Notes under the pieces: model-generated
Told to the model about the DNA's origin: nothing
The model's database searches: none
The model's input: only the letters and a program-made list of their open reading frames with translations
From: Streptomyces chrestomyceticus JCM 4735
Lineage (GTDB): Bacteria > Actinomycetota > Actinomycetes > Streptomycetales > Streptomycetaceae
DNA: 64,000 nucleotides
Direction of reading: 5' to 3'
NCBI RefSeq assembly: GCF_003865135.1
Contig: NZ_BHZC01000001.1
Coordinates: 1,798,001 to 1,862,000 of the forward strand
Part shown: one piece after another, positions 53,288 to 63,163 of the stretch
How positions within the stretch are numbered: the stretch's first letter is position 1
Layout of the letters: the number at the start of each line of letters is the position of its first letter
Translations under genes and position numbers: made by a program

Positions 53288-54502
53288 ATGCTGTCGTCCA
53301 CGTCCGCCGCAACCGTCCGCGCCACCCTTCCCGCGGTCGGAGCGGCCATCGGTGAGATCACCCCGCTCTTCTACGACAAGATGTTCGCGGCCCACCCCGA
53401 ACTGCTGCGCGACCTGTTCAACCGCGGCAACCAGGCCAACGGCAGCCAGCGGCAGGCCCTCGCCGGCTCCATCGCCACCTTCGCCACGTACCTGGTCGAG
53501 CACCCGGACGAGCGTCCCGACGCGATGCTGGCGCGCATCGCGCACAAGCACGCCTCGCTCGGCGTCCGCGCCGACCAGTACCCGATCGTGCGCGAGCACC
53601 TGTTCGCGGCCATCGCGGAGGTCCTGGGCGAGGCCGTCACCGAGGAGGTCGCGGCGGCCTGGGACGAGGTGTACTGGCTGATGGCGAACGCCCTCATCGC
53701 CGCCGAGAAGCGCCTCTACGAGGCGGCGGGCACGCCGGACGGGGACGTGTGGCGGGAGTACCGCGTGACCGGCCGGTTCCAGGAGACGGACGACGTGGCC
53801 ACCTTCGTCGTCCAGCCGCTGGACGGGGGTCCGCTCCCGGCGTCCCGGCCCGGCCAGTACGTCTCCGTGCAGGTCGAACTCCCCGACGGCGCCCACCAGA
53901 TACGGCAGTACAGCCTGTCGGGCCAGCCGGACGCCGGTCTGCAGTTCTCGGTGAAGCGGGTCACCGGCGACGCGGCCGGTTCGCCCGCCGGCGAGGTCTC
54001 CAACCACCTGCACGACCATGTGCACGGCGGCGAAGTCCTGCGGGTGAGCGCGCCGTTCGGTGACGTGGTGCTCGACGAGGGCAACCGCCCGCTGCTGTTC
54101 GCCTCGGCCGGCATCGGCTGCACCCCCATGATCGGCATGCTCTCCCGGCTCGCCGCCGAAAGCTCCGCCCGGCGCGTCATCTCCGTGCACGCCGACCGCT
54201 CCCCGTACACCCACGCCTTCCGCGCCGAACTGCGGCAGTTGACGGGGAAGCTGGCCAACGCCACGGCGGAGGTCTGGTACGAGCGGCCGGAGGACGGCGG
54301 GGACGGGGGCGGCGCCGACGCGCCGGTCACCTTCCACGAGGGCCGGATCGACCTGAGCCGGGTGGACGTCCCGGCCGGCACCGTCGCCTACCTCTGCGGC
54401 CCGGTGCCCTTCATGAAGGCCGCCCGCACCCAGCTCCTGGAGGCGGGCGTACCGGCGGCGGACATCCACTACGAGGTGTTCGGGCCGGACCTGGGCCTCT
54501 GA
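53288..54502 (+). CDS. hmpA: flavohemoprotein, nitric oxide dioxygenase
   Basis: A 404-residue protein that converts NO and O2 to nitrate using NAD(P)H. The domains in order are a globin (Tyr29, Gln54, proximal His88 in IAHKHASLGV), an FAD domain (RQYSLSGQP about residue 205) and an NAD domain (FASAGIGCTPMIGMLSRL, YLCGPVPFMKAARTQL). ATG 53288 has GGAGC upstream. With nsrR next door it forms a standard NO-detoxification pair. Confidence 0.96.
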   Translation: MLSSTSAATVRATLPAVGAAIGEITPLFYDKMFAAHPELLRDLFNRGNQANGSQRQALAGSIATFATYLVEHPDERPDAMLARIAHKHASLGVRADQYPIVREHLFAAIAEVLGEAVTEEVAAAWDEVYWLMANALIAAEKRLYEAAGTPDGDVWREYRVTGRFQETDDVATFVVQPLDGGPLPASRPGQYVSVQVELPDGAHQIRQYSLSGQPDAGLQFSVKRVTGDAAGSPAGEVSNHLHDHVHGGEVLRVSAPFGDVVLDEGNRPLLFASAGIGCTPMIGMLSRLAAESSARRVISVHADRSPYTHAFRAELRQLTGKLANATAEVWYERPEDGGDGGGADAPVTFHEGRIDLSRVDVPAGTVAYLCGPVPFMKAARTQLLEAGVPAADIHYEVFGPDLGL

Positions 54503-54505
54503 GCA

Positions 54506-54543
54506 CGGCGGGGCGCCCGGCCCGCTGGCCGGGCGCCCCGCCG
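54506..54543 (+). terminator. terminator hairpin after hmpA
   Basis: A perfect 17-bp GC stem with a CGCT loop, 3 bp after the hmpA stop. It has no U-tract. Confidence 0.8.
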
Positions 54544-54659
54544 CACACCCGGACCTTCCGCGTTACCCATCCGTAACCTACCGACGGGTTACCAGCAGTA
54601 AGCGGCACAACTTACTCTCCAGTCACTTCAGCCCCCTCCTGGAGCACTTGGAGCAGTAG

Positions 54660-56270
54660 ATGTCGCCCTCACGCCCCACGCTGCGCACCGCCGTCGGTAC
54701 CGTCTCCGCGGCCGTGCTCGCCACCTCCACCCTCGCGGGCGCCCCGGCCGCGAACTCCGCAGCGCCCTCCCCGACGACCGCCGCCGCCACGCAGCAACTC
54801 GCGGCGAAGTTCCCCGACGTGAAGTTCGTCGACATCGAGGGCGACGGCGGCATCACCCTGAAGGCCAACGTCTTCACCCCGGGCGACGCCGAGCCCGGCC
54901 GCCGCTATCCGCTGATCGTGCTGCCCACCAGTTGGGGCATGCCGCAGATCGAGTACGTCGTGCAGGCCAAGAAGCTCGCCGACGCCGGGTACGTGGTGGT
55001 GGGCTACAACTCGCGCGGCTTCTGGCAGTCCGGCGGGCAGATCGAGACGGCCGGTCCCCCGGACATCGCCGACGCCTCCAAGGTCATCGACTGGGCGCTG
55101 GCCCACACCGCGGCCGACCCGGCGAAGGTGGGCATGGGCGGGGTGTCGTACGGCGCCGGGATCAGCTTGCTCACCTCCGCGTTCGACCAGCGCGTCAAGG
55201 CGGTCGCGGCGCTGAGCGGCTGGGCCGACCTGATCGACTCGATCTACAGCGGCCGCACCCAGCATCAGCAGGCGGCCGCCCTGCTGGGCGGCGCCGGTGC
55301 GCTCACCGGGCGCCCCAGCCCGGAGCTGAAGACCATCCTCAAGGACTTCCTGGCCTCCGATCTGGCCAAGGAAGGCGACATGCTCAAGTGGGGCGCCAAG
55401 CGGTCCCCGGTCACCTACCTCGACCGGATCAACGCCAACGGCGCGGCGATCATGCTGGGCAACGCCTGGGGCGACTCGCTCTTCCCGCCCAACCAGTACG
55501 CCGACTTCTACGAGAAGCTGAAGGGACCCAAGCGGCTGGAGTTCCGGCCCGGCGACCACGCCACCGCCGAGGGCCTGGGCCTGCTCGGGCTGCCCAACGA
55601 CACCTGGGACCACACGAAGCGCTGGTTCGACCACTATCTGAAGGGCGCGGACAACGGCGTGGACCGGGAGGCACCCGTACAGCTCAAGTCCCGCTCCACC
55701 GGCGCCTACGAGGGGTACAAGAGCTGGAAGGACGTGCCTTCGGGGAACCGGAAGATCGAGCTGAACGGCACACAGCAGATCCGCGCCGGCCGCGACTCCG
55801 GCGCCAACGGCGGCACGGTCTTCCTCTCCTGCCTGCTGGACCAGTTCTTCCGGCTGCCGCCGATGGCGTCGATCCCGCTGCTGCCGCGCTCGGCCGCCGC
55901 CGTGTGGCAGTCCGAGCGGTACACCTCCGCGCAGCACGTCCGCGGTACGGCGAAGCTGCACACCACCGTCACCAGCACCGCCGAGAGCGGCACCGGCATC
56001 GCCTACCTGTACGACGTGGGGCCGCTCGGCGTCGGCAAACTGGTCTCGCACGCGCCGTTCACCTTCCACGGCAAGGCCCCTGGCAAGCCGTTCGGCGTGG
56101 ACCTGGAGCTGTTCTCGACGGCGTACGACGTCCCGGCGGGGCACCGGCTGGCGGTGGTCGTGGACTCCGTGGACCCGCTCTACATCGAACACAACCCGTC
56201 CGGCGCGAAGCTGACCTTCTCCTCCCCGGCGGACGATCCGTCGTGGGTGTCGGTGCCGGTACGCTACTGA
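54660..56270 (+). CDS. secreted alpha/beta-hydrolase (CocE/NonD or X-Pro dipeptidyl-peptidase type)
   Basis: A 536-residue exported protein. An N-terminal signal peptide (about residues 1-34, APAANSAA region) is followed by a CocE/NonD-like domain. Its features are TSWGMPQIEYVVQAKKLADAG, YNSRGFWQSGGQIETAGPPD, nucleophile elbow GGVSYGAGISLL and the aspartate/histidine region FRPGDHATAEG. The C-terminal third is a beta domain of the X-Pro dipeptidyl-peptidase type. Likely substrates are peptides or acyl esters. ATG 54660 has GGAG 6 nt upstream. Confidence 0.88.
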   Translation: MSPSRPTLRTAVGTVSAAVLATSTLAGAPAANSAAPSPTTAAATQQLAAKFPDVKFVDIEGDGGITLKANVFTPGDAEPGRRYPLIVLPTSWGMPQIEYVVQAKKLADAGYVVVGYNSRGFWQSGGQIETAGPPDIADASKVIDWALAHTAADPAKVGMGGVSYGAGISLLTSAFDQRVKAVAALSGWADLIDSIYSGRTQHQQAAALLGGAGALTGRPSPELKTILKDFLASDLAKEGDMLKWGAKRSPVTYLDRINANGAAIMLGNAWGDSLFPPNQYADFYEKLKGPKRLEFRPGDHATAEGLGLLGLPNDTWDHTKRWFDHYLKGADNGVDREAPVQLKSRSTGAYEGYKSWKDVPSGNRKIELNGTQQIRAGRDSGANGGTVFLSCLLDQFFRLPPMASIPLLPRSAAAVWQSERYTSAQHVRGTAKLHTTVTSTAESGTGIAYLYDVGPLGVGKLVSHAPFTFHGKAPGKPFGVDLELFSTAYDVPAGHRLAVVVDSVDPLYIEHNPSGAKLTFSSPADDPSWVSVPVRY

Positions 56271-56302
56271 GCGCGGGCGGGGCGCTCCGGCCCGTCCGCC
56301 GG

Positions 56303-57996
56303 CTACTTCAGCCAGCCGATCGCCTTCGGGTCCTCGTCGCCGAGGCCGGGGCCCCGTGGTTCACCAGGCCCTTGCGGACCGCGATGATCTGCGGGCGCTG
56401 GTAGAGCGGGATGGAGTGGCCCAGCTTCCAGATCCGGGCGTCGGCCTGGTTGTAGAGCGTGCGCTGGCGCGCCACGTCGGTGGTACGGGTCGCCTCCAGC
56501 AGGAGGCGGTCCACCTCCGGGGAGGAGACCCGGCCGTAGTTGGTGAAGGCGTTGTCGCCGCGCGGCATCCGGTAGTCGGCGTACGAGCTGGCCCGGAAGA
56601 CCCGGTCGACCTGGCGGAACTGGGTCAGGTCGTAGTTGCCGCGGTGGACGTACTTGTCGAAGTAGTCGCTGCCCGGCACCCTCCGCAGCCGTACGCCGAC
56701 GCCGATCTCGCCGAGCATCCGCTGCACCAGCTTGGCCTGGTCGGTCTGGAGGGCGAGGGCGTCGCCGGGCATGACGTACTCCAGGGTCAGCGGCCTGCCG
56801 TCCTTGGTGCGCGGCTCGCCGGCGCCGTTGTCCCGCCAGCCCGCCGCGTCCAGCAGCTTCCTGGCGCGGGCCACGTCGCGCTTGCCGAAGCCGCCGGTGT
56901 TGTCCTGGTAGCCCGCCTGGTCGGGCATGAAGAAGTGGTTGTCCAGCGCCCGGGGCTGGAACGGCAGGTCCTTGCCCGCGACCTTGGCGAGCGCGGCACG
57001 GTCCACGCCGAGCGTGACGGCCTGGCGCACCGCGACGTCGGCGAGCGGGCCGCGGCCGCCGTTGAGGCTGAGGGTGACCTGGTCCCAGCGGGCGCCGACC
57101 CGGATGTCGGCACCGCGGTCGTTCTTCAGCCGCTGGTACTTCTCGGGGTCCACGGCGCTGGTGTCGTCGATCTCCTTGTTGAGGTACGCGTCGAGGGTGG
57201 AGGTGCCGTCCAGCGCCCAGTAGATGATCTTGTCGAGCCTGGGCTTCCGGCCCCACCAGGCCGGGTCGGGGACGAGCGTCACGGTCTGCGCGGTCCGGTC
57301 GAACGCGCCGACCTTCCAGGCGTTGCCGGTCACCGGGATGCGGCCCACCCAGCCCTTCTCGAAGCTCTCCGGGGTGGCGTTCAGGGAGGCCGGCAGCAGC
57401 GGGTCGAACAGGGACTGCCAGTCGGCGTACGGCGTACTGAAGGTGACCCGTACCTCGTGGTCGTCGGCGCCCCGCTCCACCGTGCCGATCTGCTCGTAGC
57501 CGCTGTTGGTGGCGGCCCGGTAGCGGTCGTCGGAGCCGTTCAGCGCCTTCCACTGGGCCTCGAAGTCCCGCCATCCCAGCGGCTTGCCGTCGGACCACTT
57601 CGCCTGGGGGTTGAGCCGGTAGGACACGACCTGCGGGCTCGTCGAGACGACCTTCGCCGAGGCGAGGAAGTCCGGGTCGGGCCGGGGCTCGCCCTTCGCG
57701 TCGAGGCTGAAGAGGCTGGGCTCCACCATGCTGGTGATCGCGGAGGCGTCGCCCTGGGTGCCGTCGATCTGGTGGGGGTTGGACTGGGTGATCCACTGCT
57801 GGACGGAGACCCGCATGGTGCCGCCCTGCTTGAGGTCGGAGACGGGGTGCGGGGCCAGGCCCTGCGCCCCCGCCTGCGGCGCCGCGCCGGCGTGCGCGCC
57901 GTCCACCGGGCCGCCGGGCCCGCCACAGGCGGTGACCGCCGCCACGGCCAAGACGGTCGTCACTGCCAGGGCGACTGCCCTGCGGGCCCGGTTCAT
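56303..57996 (-). CDS. ABC transporter solute-binding lipoprotein (family 5), with apparent C-terminal frameshift
   Basis: An extracytoplasmic binding protein of about 560 residues for peptides or similar solutes. Lipobox VTAC with Cys24, then the family 5 core (YRLNPQAKWSDGKPLGWRDF, WNGTSTLDAY-like helices, ARQRTLYNQADARIWKLGHS). As written the frame ends at 56308 with SATRTRRRSAG. Shifting by one base at about 56350 (in a GGGGCCCC run) gives GLGDEDPKAIGWLK and a stop at 56303, the usual ending of these proteins. It is divergent from the permease genes of the same importer. Confidence 0.85.
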
Positions 57997-58094
57997 GCGC
58001 GGTTCCTCTCACTGGTTCGCGGGCGCCGCGAGCGCGGCCCCCGGAGCACCGTATGGCGGCCGGGAACCTCTCAAAGGCCCTGCTCAGCGCATTT

Positions 58095-58108
58095 ATTGAA
58101 GCTGCAAT
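58095..58108. promoter_or_regulatory. imperfect 14-bp dyad in the importer's divergent promoter region
   Basis: ATTGAAGCTGCAAT has one mismatched pair. It is the most A/T-rich and most symmetric sequence between the binding-protein gene and the permease operon, so it is an operator candidate. The regulator is unknown. Confidence 0.45.
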
Positions 58109-58191
58109 GACAGGTTCACGCCGCCGCATCACCCGGCGGAATACGTGGGATAGCGTCACTGGCCGCACCACCCTGAAAGGGATGTCCGCCC

Positions 58192-59175
58192 GTGTTCGCC
58201 CACCTCTCCAAACGCCTCGGCTATTACGCGCTGTTGCTGGTGCTGGCCGTCGTCGTCTCCTATGCGCTGACCTCGCTCGCGCTGTCGCCCCGCGGCTACT
58301 TCGAGGGGCGGCAGCCACCGCCACCGCCCGGCGCCGTCGAGGCCCAGCTCACCGCGCTGGGCATCAACGACCAGACACCACTGCCGGAACGGTTCTTCGC
58401 CTGGCTGGGCCATGCCCTGCACGGCGACCTCGGCCGGACGATCGACTCCGGCGCCGTCACCGAGGAGTTCGGACGCCGCATCGGCGTCAGCCTGCGGCTG
58501 CTGCTGGCCGGCACCCTGCTGGGCACCGTCGCGGGCGTGCTGCTGGGGGCGTGGAGCGCGGTCCGGCAGTACCGCTTCTCCGACCGGGCCGTCACCCTCT
58601 TCGCCTTCCTGCTGCTGTCCACGCCCACCTTCCTGCTCGCCGTGCTCCTCAAGACCGGTGCCATCGCGGTGAACCAGGCGGCGGGCGGCGAGATCATTGC
58701 CTTCACCGGCGAGCACACGCCGGGACTGACGGGCGGATTCGGCACGCTGCTCGGTGACCGCCTGGTCCACCTCCTGCTGCCGACCCTCGCCATCGCGCTC
58801 GGTACGGCCGCGTCCTACAGCCGCTACCAGCGCGGCACGATGCTCGACGTCCTCGGCTCGGACTTCCTGCGCACCGCCCGCGCCAAGGGCCTGCGCAAGC
58901 GCAGCGCGGTGCTCCGGCACGGGCTGCGGACCGCCCTGGTGCCGATGTCCACCTTCTTCGCCTACGGGTTCCTCGCCCTGTTCACCGGCGCCGCCTTCAC
59001 CGAGAAGGTCTTCGGCCGGCACGGCATGGGCTCATGGTTCATCGACGCCGTGGGCAAGGGCGACGTCAACTCGGTCGTGGCGGTCAATGTGTTCGCGGCC
59101 GTGATGGTGCTGCTGTCCGGGTTCCTGGCCGACGTGCTGCACGCCGCGCTCGACCCGCGCGTACGGACGAGCTGA
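58192..59175 (+). CDS. ABC importer permease, DppB/OppB type
   Basis: A 327-residue permease with about six membrane helices. The coupling-helix region is SDFLRTARAKGLRKRSAVLRH and the end has TGAAFTEKVFGRHGMGSWF. GTG 58192 follows GAAAGGGA. It is first in an operon of two permeases, a fused double ATPase, metQ and metN. Confidence 0.92.
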   Translation: MFAHLSKRLGYYALLLVLAVVVSYALTSLALSPRGYFEGRQPPPPPGAVEAQLTALGINDQTPLPERFFAWLGHALHGDLGRTIDSGAVTEEFGRRIGVSLRLLLAGTLLGTVAGVLLGAWSAVRQYRFSDRAVTLFAFLLLSTPTFLLAVLLKTGAIAVNQAAGGEIIAFTGEHTPGLTGGFGTLLGDRLVHLLLPTLAIALGTAASYSRYQRGTMLDVLGSDFLRTARAKGLRKRSAVLRHGLRTALVPMSTFFAYGFLALFTGAAFTEKVFGRHGMGSWFIDAVGKGDVNSVVAVNVFAAVMVLLSGFLADVLHAALDPRVRTS

Positions 59176-59188
59176 GGAGAACCGGACC

Positions 59189-60136
59189 ATGCTTCGCGTC
59201 GCCCTGCGCCGCTTCGTACGGAACGCCAACGCCGTGACCGGCGCGGCCGTTCTGCTCTTCCTGTTCCTGCTCGCCTTCGCCGGCCCGTACCTCGGCCACT
59301 GGTCGCACACGGACGTCGACTACAGCGCGCTGCGCCAGCCGCCCTCCGCCGAGCACTGGTTCGGCACCAACAGCATCGGCCAGGACGTGTACGCGCAGGT
59401 GTTGCGCGGGCTCCAGAAGTCGCTGCTGATCGGGCTGCTGGTCGCCCTGTTCGCGACGGTGCTGGCGGCCGTGGCCGGCGCGTGCGCCGGGTACTTCGGC
59501 GGCTGGGCGGACCGGCTGACGACCCTCTTCACCGACCTCCTCCTGGTCTTCCCGGCCTTCCTCCTCATCGCGATCGTCTCCCCGCGCCTGCGGGGAGCGC
59601 ACTGGATCGCCTTCGTGGGGCTGCTGGCGGCCTTCGGATGGATGCTCACCGCGCGCGTCGTACGGTCGATGACGCTCTCCCTCAAGGAACGGGACTTCGT
59701 CCGCGCGGCCCGCCTGATGGGCGTCCACCCGCTGCGCATCGTCTTCCGCCACATCCTCCCCAACGTCGCCTCCTTCCTCATCGTCGACGCCACGATCGCG
59801 GTCGGCGGCGCGGTGATGAGCGAAACGGGCCTGTCCTACTTCGGCTTCGGCGTCCAGCCGCCGGACGTGTCCCTGGGCACCCTCATCGCGGACGGAACGG
59901 GCGCGGCGGTCACCTATCCCTGGCTGTTCTTCTTCGCGGCCGGTCTGCTGGTGGTCTTCGTCCTGGCCGTCAACTTCCTCGGGGACGGGCTGCGCGACGC
60001 CCTGGACCCCACCTCGGACGCCAGGCCGCGCCGCGCCCGGCGTACGAAGCGCCGCCGCCCCGCCGAGAAGCCCGCGTCCGCGCCCCTCTCGCCCCCGCAC
60101 CACAAGGAATCCGCTCATGATCTCGTCGCCGACTGA
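59189..60136 (+). CDS. ABC importer permease, DppC/OppC type
   Basis: A 315-residue permease starting with the DppC-type N-terminal helix. It contains HWFGTNSIGQDVYAQVLRG, the coupling-helix segment RDFVRAARLMGVHPLRIVFR and SETGLSYFGFGVQPPDVSLG. The C-terminal tail is arginine-rich. It starts 13 nt after the first permease and its 3' end overlaps the ATPase gene by 20 nt. Confidence 0.92.
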   Translation: MLRVALRRFVRNANAVTGAAVLLFLFLLAFAGPYLGHWSHTDVDYSALRQPPSAEHWFGTNSIGQDVYAQVLRGLQKSLLIGLLVALFATVLAAVAGACAGYFGGWADRLTTLFTDLLLVFPAFLLIAIVSPRLRGAHWIAFVGLLAAFGWMLTARVVRSMTLSLKERDFVRAARLMGVHPLRIVFRHILPNVASFLIVDATIAVGGAVMSETGLSYFGFGVQPPDVSLGTLIADGTGAAVTYPWLFFFAAGLLVVFVLAVNFLGDGLRDALDPTSDARPRRARRTKRRRPAEKPASAPLSPPHHKESAHDLVAD

Positions 60137-62186
60137 CCTGCCGAAGGCGACCGGCGCGCCTGCCGCCCTGGACATCCGCGGGCTGGACGTCGAGTTCCCC
60201 GGCCCACGAGGCCCCCGTCACGCGGTGCGCGGCGTGGACCTCACACTGCGGCGCGGTGAAGTCCTCGGCCTCGTCGGGGAGTCGGGCTCCGGCAAGTCCA
60301 CCGTGGCGCTCGCCGCGATGGGGCTGCTGCCCGGGTCCACACGGGTCGCCGGGTCGGTGCGGCTGGACGGGACCGAGCTGGTCGGCGCCGGTGACGCGGC
60401 GCTCTCCCGGCTGCGCGGGCGCCGTATCGGCATGGTCTTCCAGGACCCGCTGTCCGCCCTCACCCCGGTCCACCGCGTCGGCGACCAGATCGCCGAGGCG
60501 CTCCGGACCCACCAGGACCTCTCCCGGGAGAAGGCCGCGCGCCGCGCCGTGGAACTCCTCGACCTGGTCGGCATCCCCGATCCCCGGGCACGAGCCGCCG
60601 CGTATCCGCACCAGTTCTCCGGCGGCATGCGGCAGCGCGCGCTCATCGCCATGGCCATCGCCAACGACCCCGAGGTGATCCTCGCCGACGAGCCCACCAC
60701 CGCGCTGGACGTCACCGTGCAGGCCCAGGTGCTGGACGTGCTGCGCACCGCCCAGCGGGAGACCGGCGCGGCCCTGCTGCTCGTCAGCCACGACCTGGGC
60801 GTGATCGCGGGGATGGCCGACCGGGTGGCCGTCATGTACGCGGGCCGGGTGGTGGAGAGCGCACCCGCGCAGGAGCTGTTCGACGCGCCCCGTATGCCGT
60901 ACACCGCGGGTCTGTTGGCCGCCGTACCGAGCATCGAGGCGGTGCCGGGCCGCACCCGCCTCGTCCCGGTCCCGGGTACGCCGCCGGACGCGGACGGCCT
61001 GCCCTCCGGATGCGCCTTCGCGCCGCGCTGCCCGCTCGCCGACGACGCGTGCCGTACGGCCGAGCCTGCCCTGCTGGCCGTAGGCGCGGGCTCCGACCAC
61101 ACCGTGGCGTGCTTCAAGGAACCGCACCGCGCAGAGCGAGCGCTGCCTGCGGCCGAGACGTACGAGCCACCGGCGGCCGAGGGCCGCGACCACCTGCCGC
61201 ACGTCCTACGGGTGCGGGGCCTGACCAAGACGTTCCCCGTGCGCGGTGGCACGGTGTTCCGGCGCCGGACCGGCAGTGTGTACGCGGTGGACGGCGTCGA
61301 CCTCGACATCCGGAGCGGCGAAACCCTCGGCCTGGTAGGCGAGTCCGGCTCCGGAAAAACCACCACGCTGCTGGAGATCCTGTCCGGCACCGCGCCCGAA
61401 GGCGGGCACGTGGAGTTGCTCGGCCAGGACGTCCGCACCCTGGACCGCGCGGGGCGCCGGGGCCTGCGCGGCGCCGTCCAGATCGTCTTCCAGGACCCGA
61501 TGTCCAGCCTGGACCCCCGGATGCCGGTCGGCGAGCTGGTCGCGGAGCCGCTGCGCGCGCAGCGGGTGGCGAAGGACACGATCGCGGCGCGGGTACCGGA
61601 GGTGCTGGAGCTGGTGGGGCTCTCGGCCGGGGACGCGGAGCGCTACCCGCACCAGTTCTCCGGCGGCCAGCGGCAGCGCATCGGCATCGCCCGCGCCCTC
61701 GCCGTACGGCCCCGGCTGCTGGTCCTGGACGAGCCGGTGTCGGCCCTCGACGTGTCGGTACAGGCCGGAGTGCTCAACCTGCTGGCCGACCTCCGCGACG
61801 AGCTGGGGCTGTCGTACCTTTTCGTCTCGCACGACCTGTCCGTCGTACGCCACGTCGCCGACCGGGTGAGCGTGATGTACCTGGGCCGTACGGTCGAACA
61901 CGGCCCGGCGGGCTCGGTGTTCGGCGCACCCCGGCACCCGTACACCCGGGCCCTGCTGTCGGCCGTACCGGTCCCCGACCCGGCTCGCGAGCGCGCCCGT
62001 GAGCGCGTCTTGCTGCCCGGGGACCCGCCGAGCCCGGCCGAGCGCGTCACCGGCTGCGGCTTCCGCGGCCGGTGTCCCCTGTTCGCCACGCTCGGCCCGG
62101 ACCAGCAGGCCCGCTGCGAGACGCAAGCCCCCAGCCTCACCGCGCACGGGCCGGGGCACACCTCGGCCTGTCACTTCGCCGTCTGA
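60117..62186 (+). CDS. fused double ATPase of Opp/Dpp-type importer (DppD-DppF)
   Basis: A 689-residue protein with two ABC cassettes. First: GESGSGKST, FSGGMRQRALIAMA and ILADEPTTALDVTVQ. Second: GESGSGKTT, FSGGQRQRIGIARALA and LVLDEPVSALDVSVQ. After each cassette is the oligopeptide-type C-terminal tail with cysteines (CAFAPRCPLADDAC, and CGFRGRCPLF ending near CHFAV). The fusion replaces the two separate ATPases of enteric importers. Confidence 0.94.
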   Translation: MISSPTDLPKATGAPAALDIRGLDVEFPGPRGPRHAVRGVDLTLRRGEVLGLVGESGSGKSTVALAAMGLLPGSTRVAGSVRLDGTELVGAGDAALSRLRGRRIGMVFQDPLSALTPVHRVGDQIAEALRTHQDLSREKAARRAVELLDLVGIPDPRARAAAYPHQFSGGMRQRALIAMAIANDPEVILADEPTTALDVTVQAQVLDVLRTAQRETGAALLLVSHDLGVIAGMADRVAVMYAGRVVESAPAQELFDAPRMPYTAGLLAAVPSIEAVPGRTRLVPVPGTPPDADGLPSGCAFAPRCPLADDACRTAEPALLAVGAGSDHTVACFKEPHRAERALPAAETYEPPAAEGRDHLPHVLRVRGLTKTFPVRGGTVFRRRTGSVYAVDGVDLDIRSGETLGLVGESGSGKTTTLLEILSGTAPEGGHVELLGQDVRTLDRAGRRGLRGAVQIVFQDPMSSLDPRMPVGELVAEPLRAQRVAKDTIAARVPEVLELVGLSAGDAERYPHQFSGGQRQRIGIARALAVRPRLLVLDEPVSALDVSVQAGVLNLLADLRDELGLSYLFVSHDLSVVRHVADRVSVMYLGRTVEHGPAGSVFGAPRHPYTRALLSAVPVPDPARERARERVLLPGDPPSPAERVTGCGFRGRCPLFATLGPDQQARCETQAPSLTAHGPGHTSACHFAV

Positions 62187-62286
62187 TCCGTACCCGGACC
62201 AGGCGCACCAGGGCGGACGCCCGCTCCACAAGAGCCGCGCCCGCCCCTCCCTCTCCACCACCCACGGAATCCCTGGAACGAGAACG

Positions 62287-63156
62287 ATGAAACGCACCCT
62301 GCCCCGCCGCACCGCCCTCGTGGCCGCCGCCCTGCTGGCCCTCACCCTCTCGGGCTGCGGCCCGTCCGGTTCCGGCGGAGACACCGTCCGTGTCGGGGTC
62401 AGCGGTGACTCCACCGACTGGGACGTGCTCGCCGAGGAGGCGGCGAAGCAGGGGCTGAAGGTCGAGGTGGTGCCGTTCGACGACTACTCGCTGCCCAACA
62501 AGGCGCTGGCCGCCGGGGACATCGACCTCAACGCGTTCCAGCACCTGGTGTTCCTGGCCCAGTCCAACACCGAGAACGGCACCGACATCACGCCGCTCGC
62601 CGCCACCGACGTCGTCCCGCTCGGCCTCTACTCCCAGCGGGCGAAGAAGCTCGCCGACCTGCCGGACGGCGCGCGGATCGCCCACCCCAACGACCCGGCC
62701 AACGAGGGCCGCGCGCTGCGGCTGCTGGCGAAGGCCGGGCTGATCACACTGAAGCCCGGCACCGGCCTGTACGCCACCGCCGACGACATCGCCGGCAACC
62801 CCCGGCATCTGAAGCTCACCCCGGTCAACGCCCAGCAGACGCCCCGGCTGCTCAAGGACGTGGACGCCTCCGTCATCAACGACGGCGTGGCCACACTGGC
62901 GGGCGTCAAGGCGGACACCGCGCTGTTCAAGGACGACCCGCGCGGGGCGGACGTACGGCCGTACGTCAATGTCATCGCCTCGCGTGCGAAGGACCAGGAC
63001 AACCCGGACTTCGCGAAGATCGTGAAGCTGTACGCGAGCAAGCCGGTCCAGGACGAGGCGCGCCGGACGTCCAACGGCACGGCCGTCCACATCGACCTGT
63101 CCCGGGCCGAGCTGACACGGGAGCTGGACCGGGTCACCCGCCAGCTCAAGGGCTGA
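62287..63156 (+). CDS. metQ: MetQ/NlpA-family methionine-binding lipoprotein
   Basis: A 289-residue lipoprotein with a signal MKRTLPRRTALVAAALLALT and lipobox LSGC (Cys24). The MetQ fold shows VGVSGDSTDWDVLAEEAAKQ, DDYSLPNKALAAGDIDLNAF, ARIAHPNDPANEGRALRLL and ASVINDGVATLAGV. It binds methionine or a related sulfur compound outside the cell. ATG 62287 follows GGAACGAGAACG. It is 100 bp after the double ATPase and 7 nt before metN. Confidence 0.92.
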   Translation: MKRTLPRRTALVAAALLALTLSGCGPSGSGGDTVRVGVSGDSTDWDVLAEEAAKQGLKVEVVPFDDYSLPNKALAAGDIDLNAFQHLVFLAQSNTENGTDITPLAATDVVPLGLYSQRAKKLADLPDGARIAHPNDPANEGRALRLLAKAGLITLKPGTGLYATADDIAGNPRHLKLTPVNAQQTPRLLKDVDASVINDGVATLAGVKADTALFKDDPRGADVRPYVNVIASRAKDQDNPDFAKIVKLYASKPVQDEARRTSNGTAVHIDLSRAELTRELDRVTRQLKG

Positions 63157-63163
63157 GGCCGGC

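Noticed and set aside
58095..58108. Nickel-regulator (Nur) or zinc-regulator (Zur) box
   Set aside because: The spacing and arms do not match TTGC-N5-GCAA or the Zur consensus.
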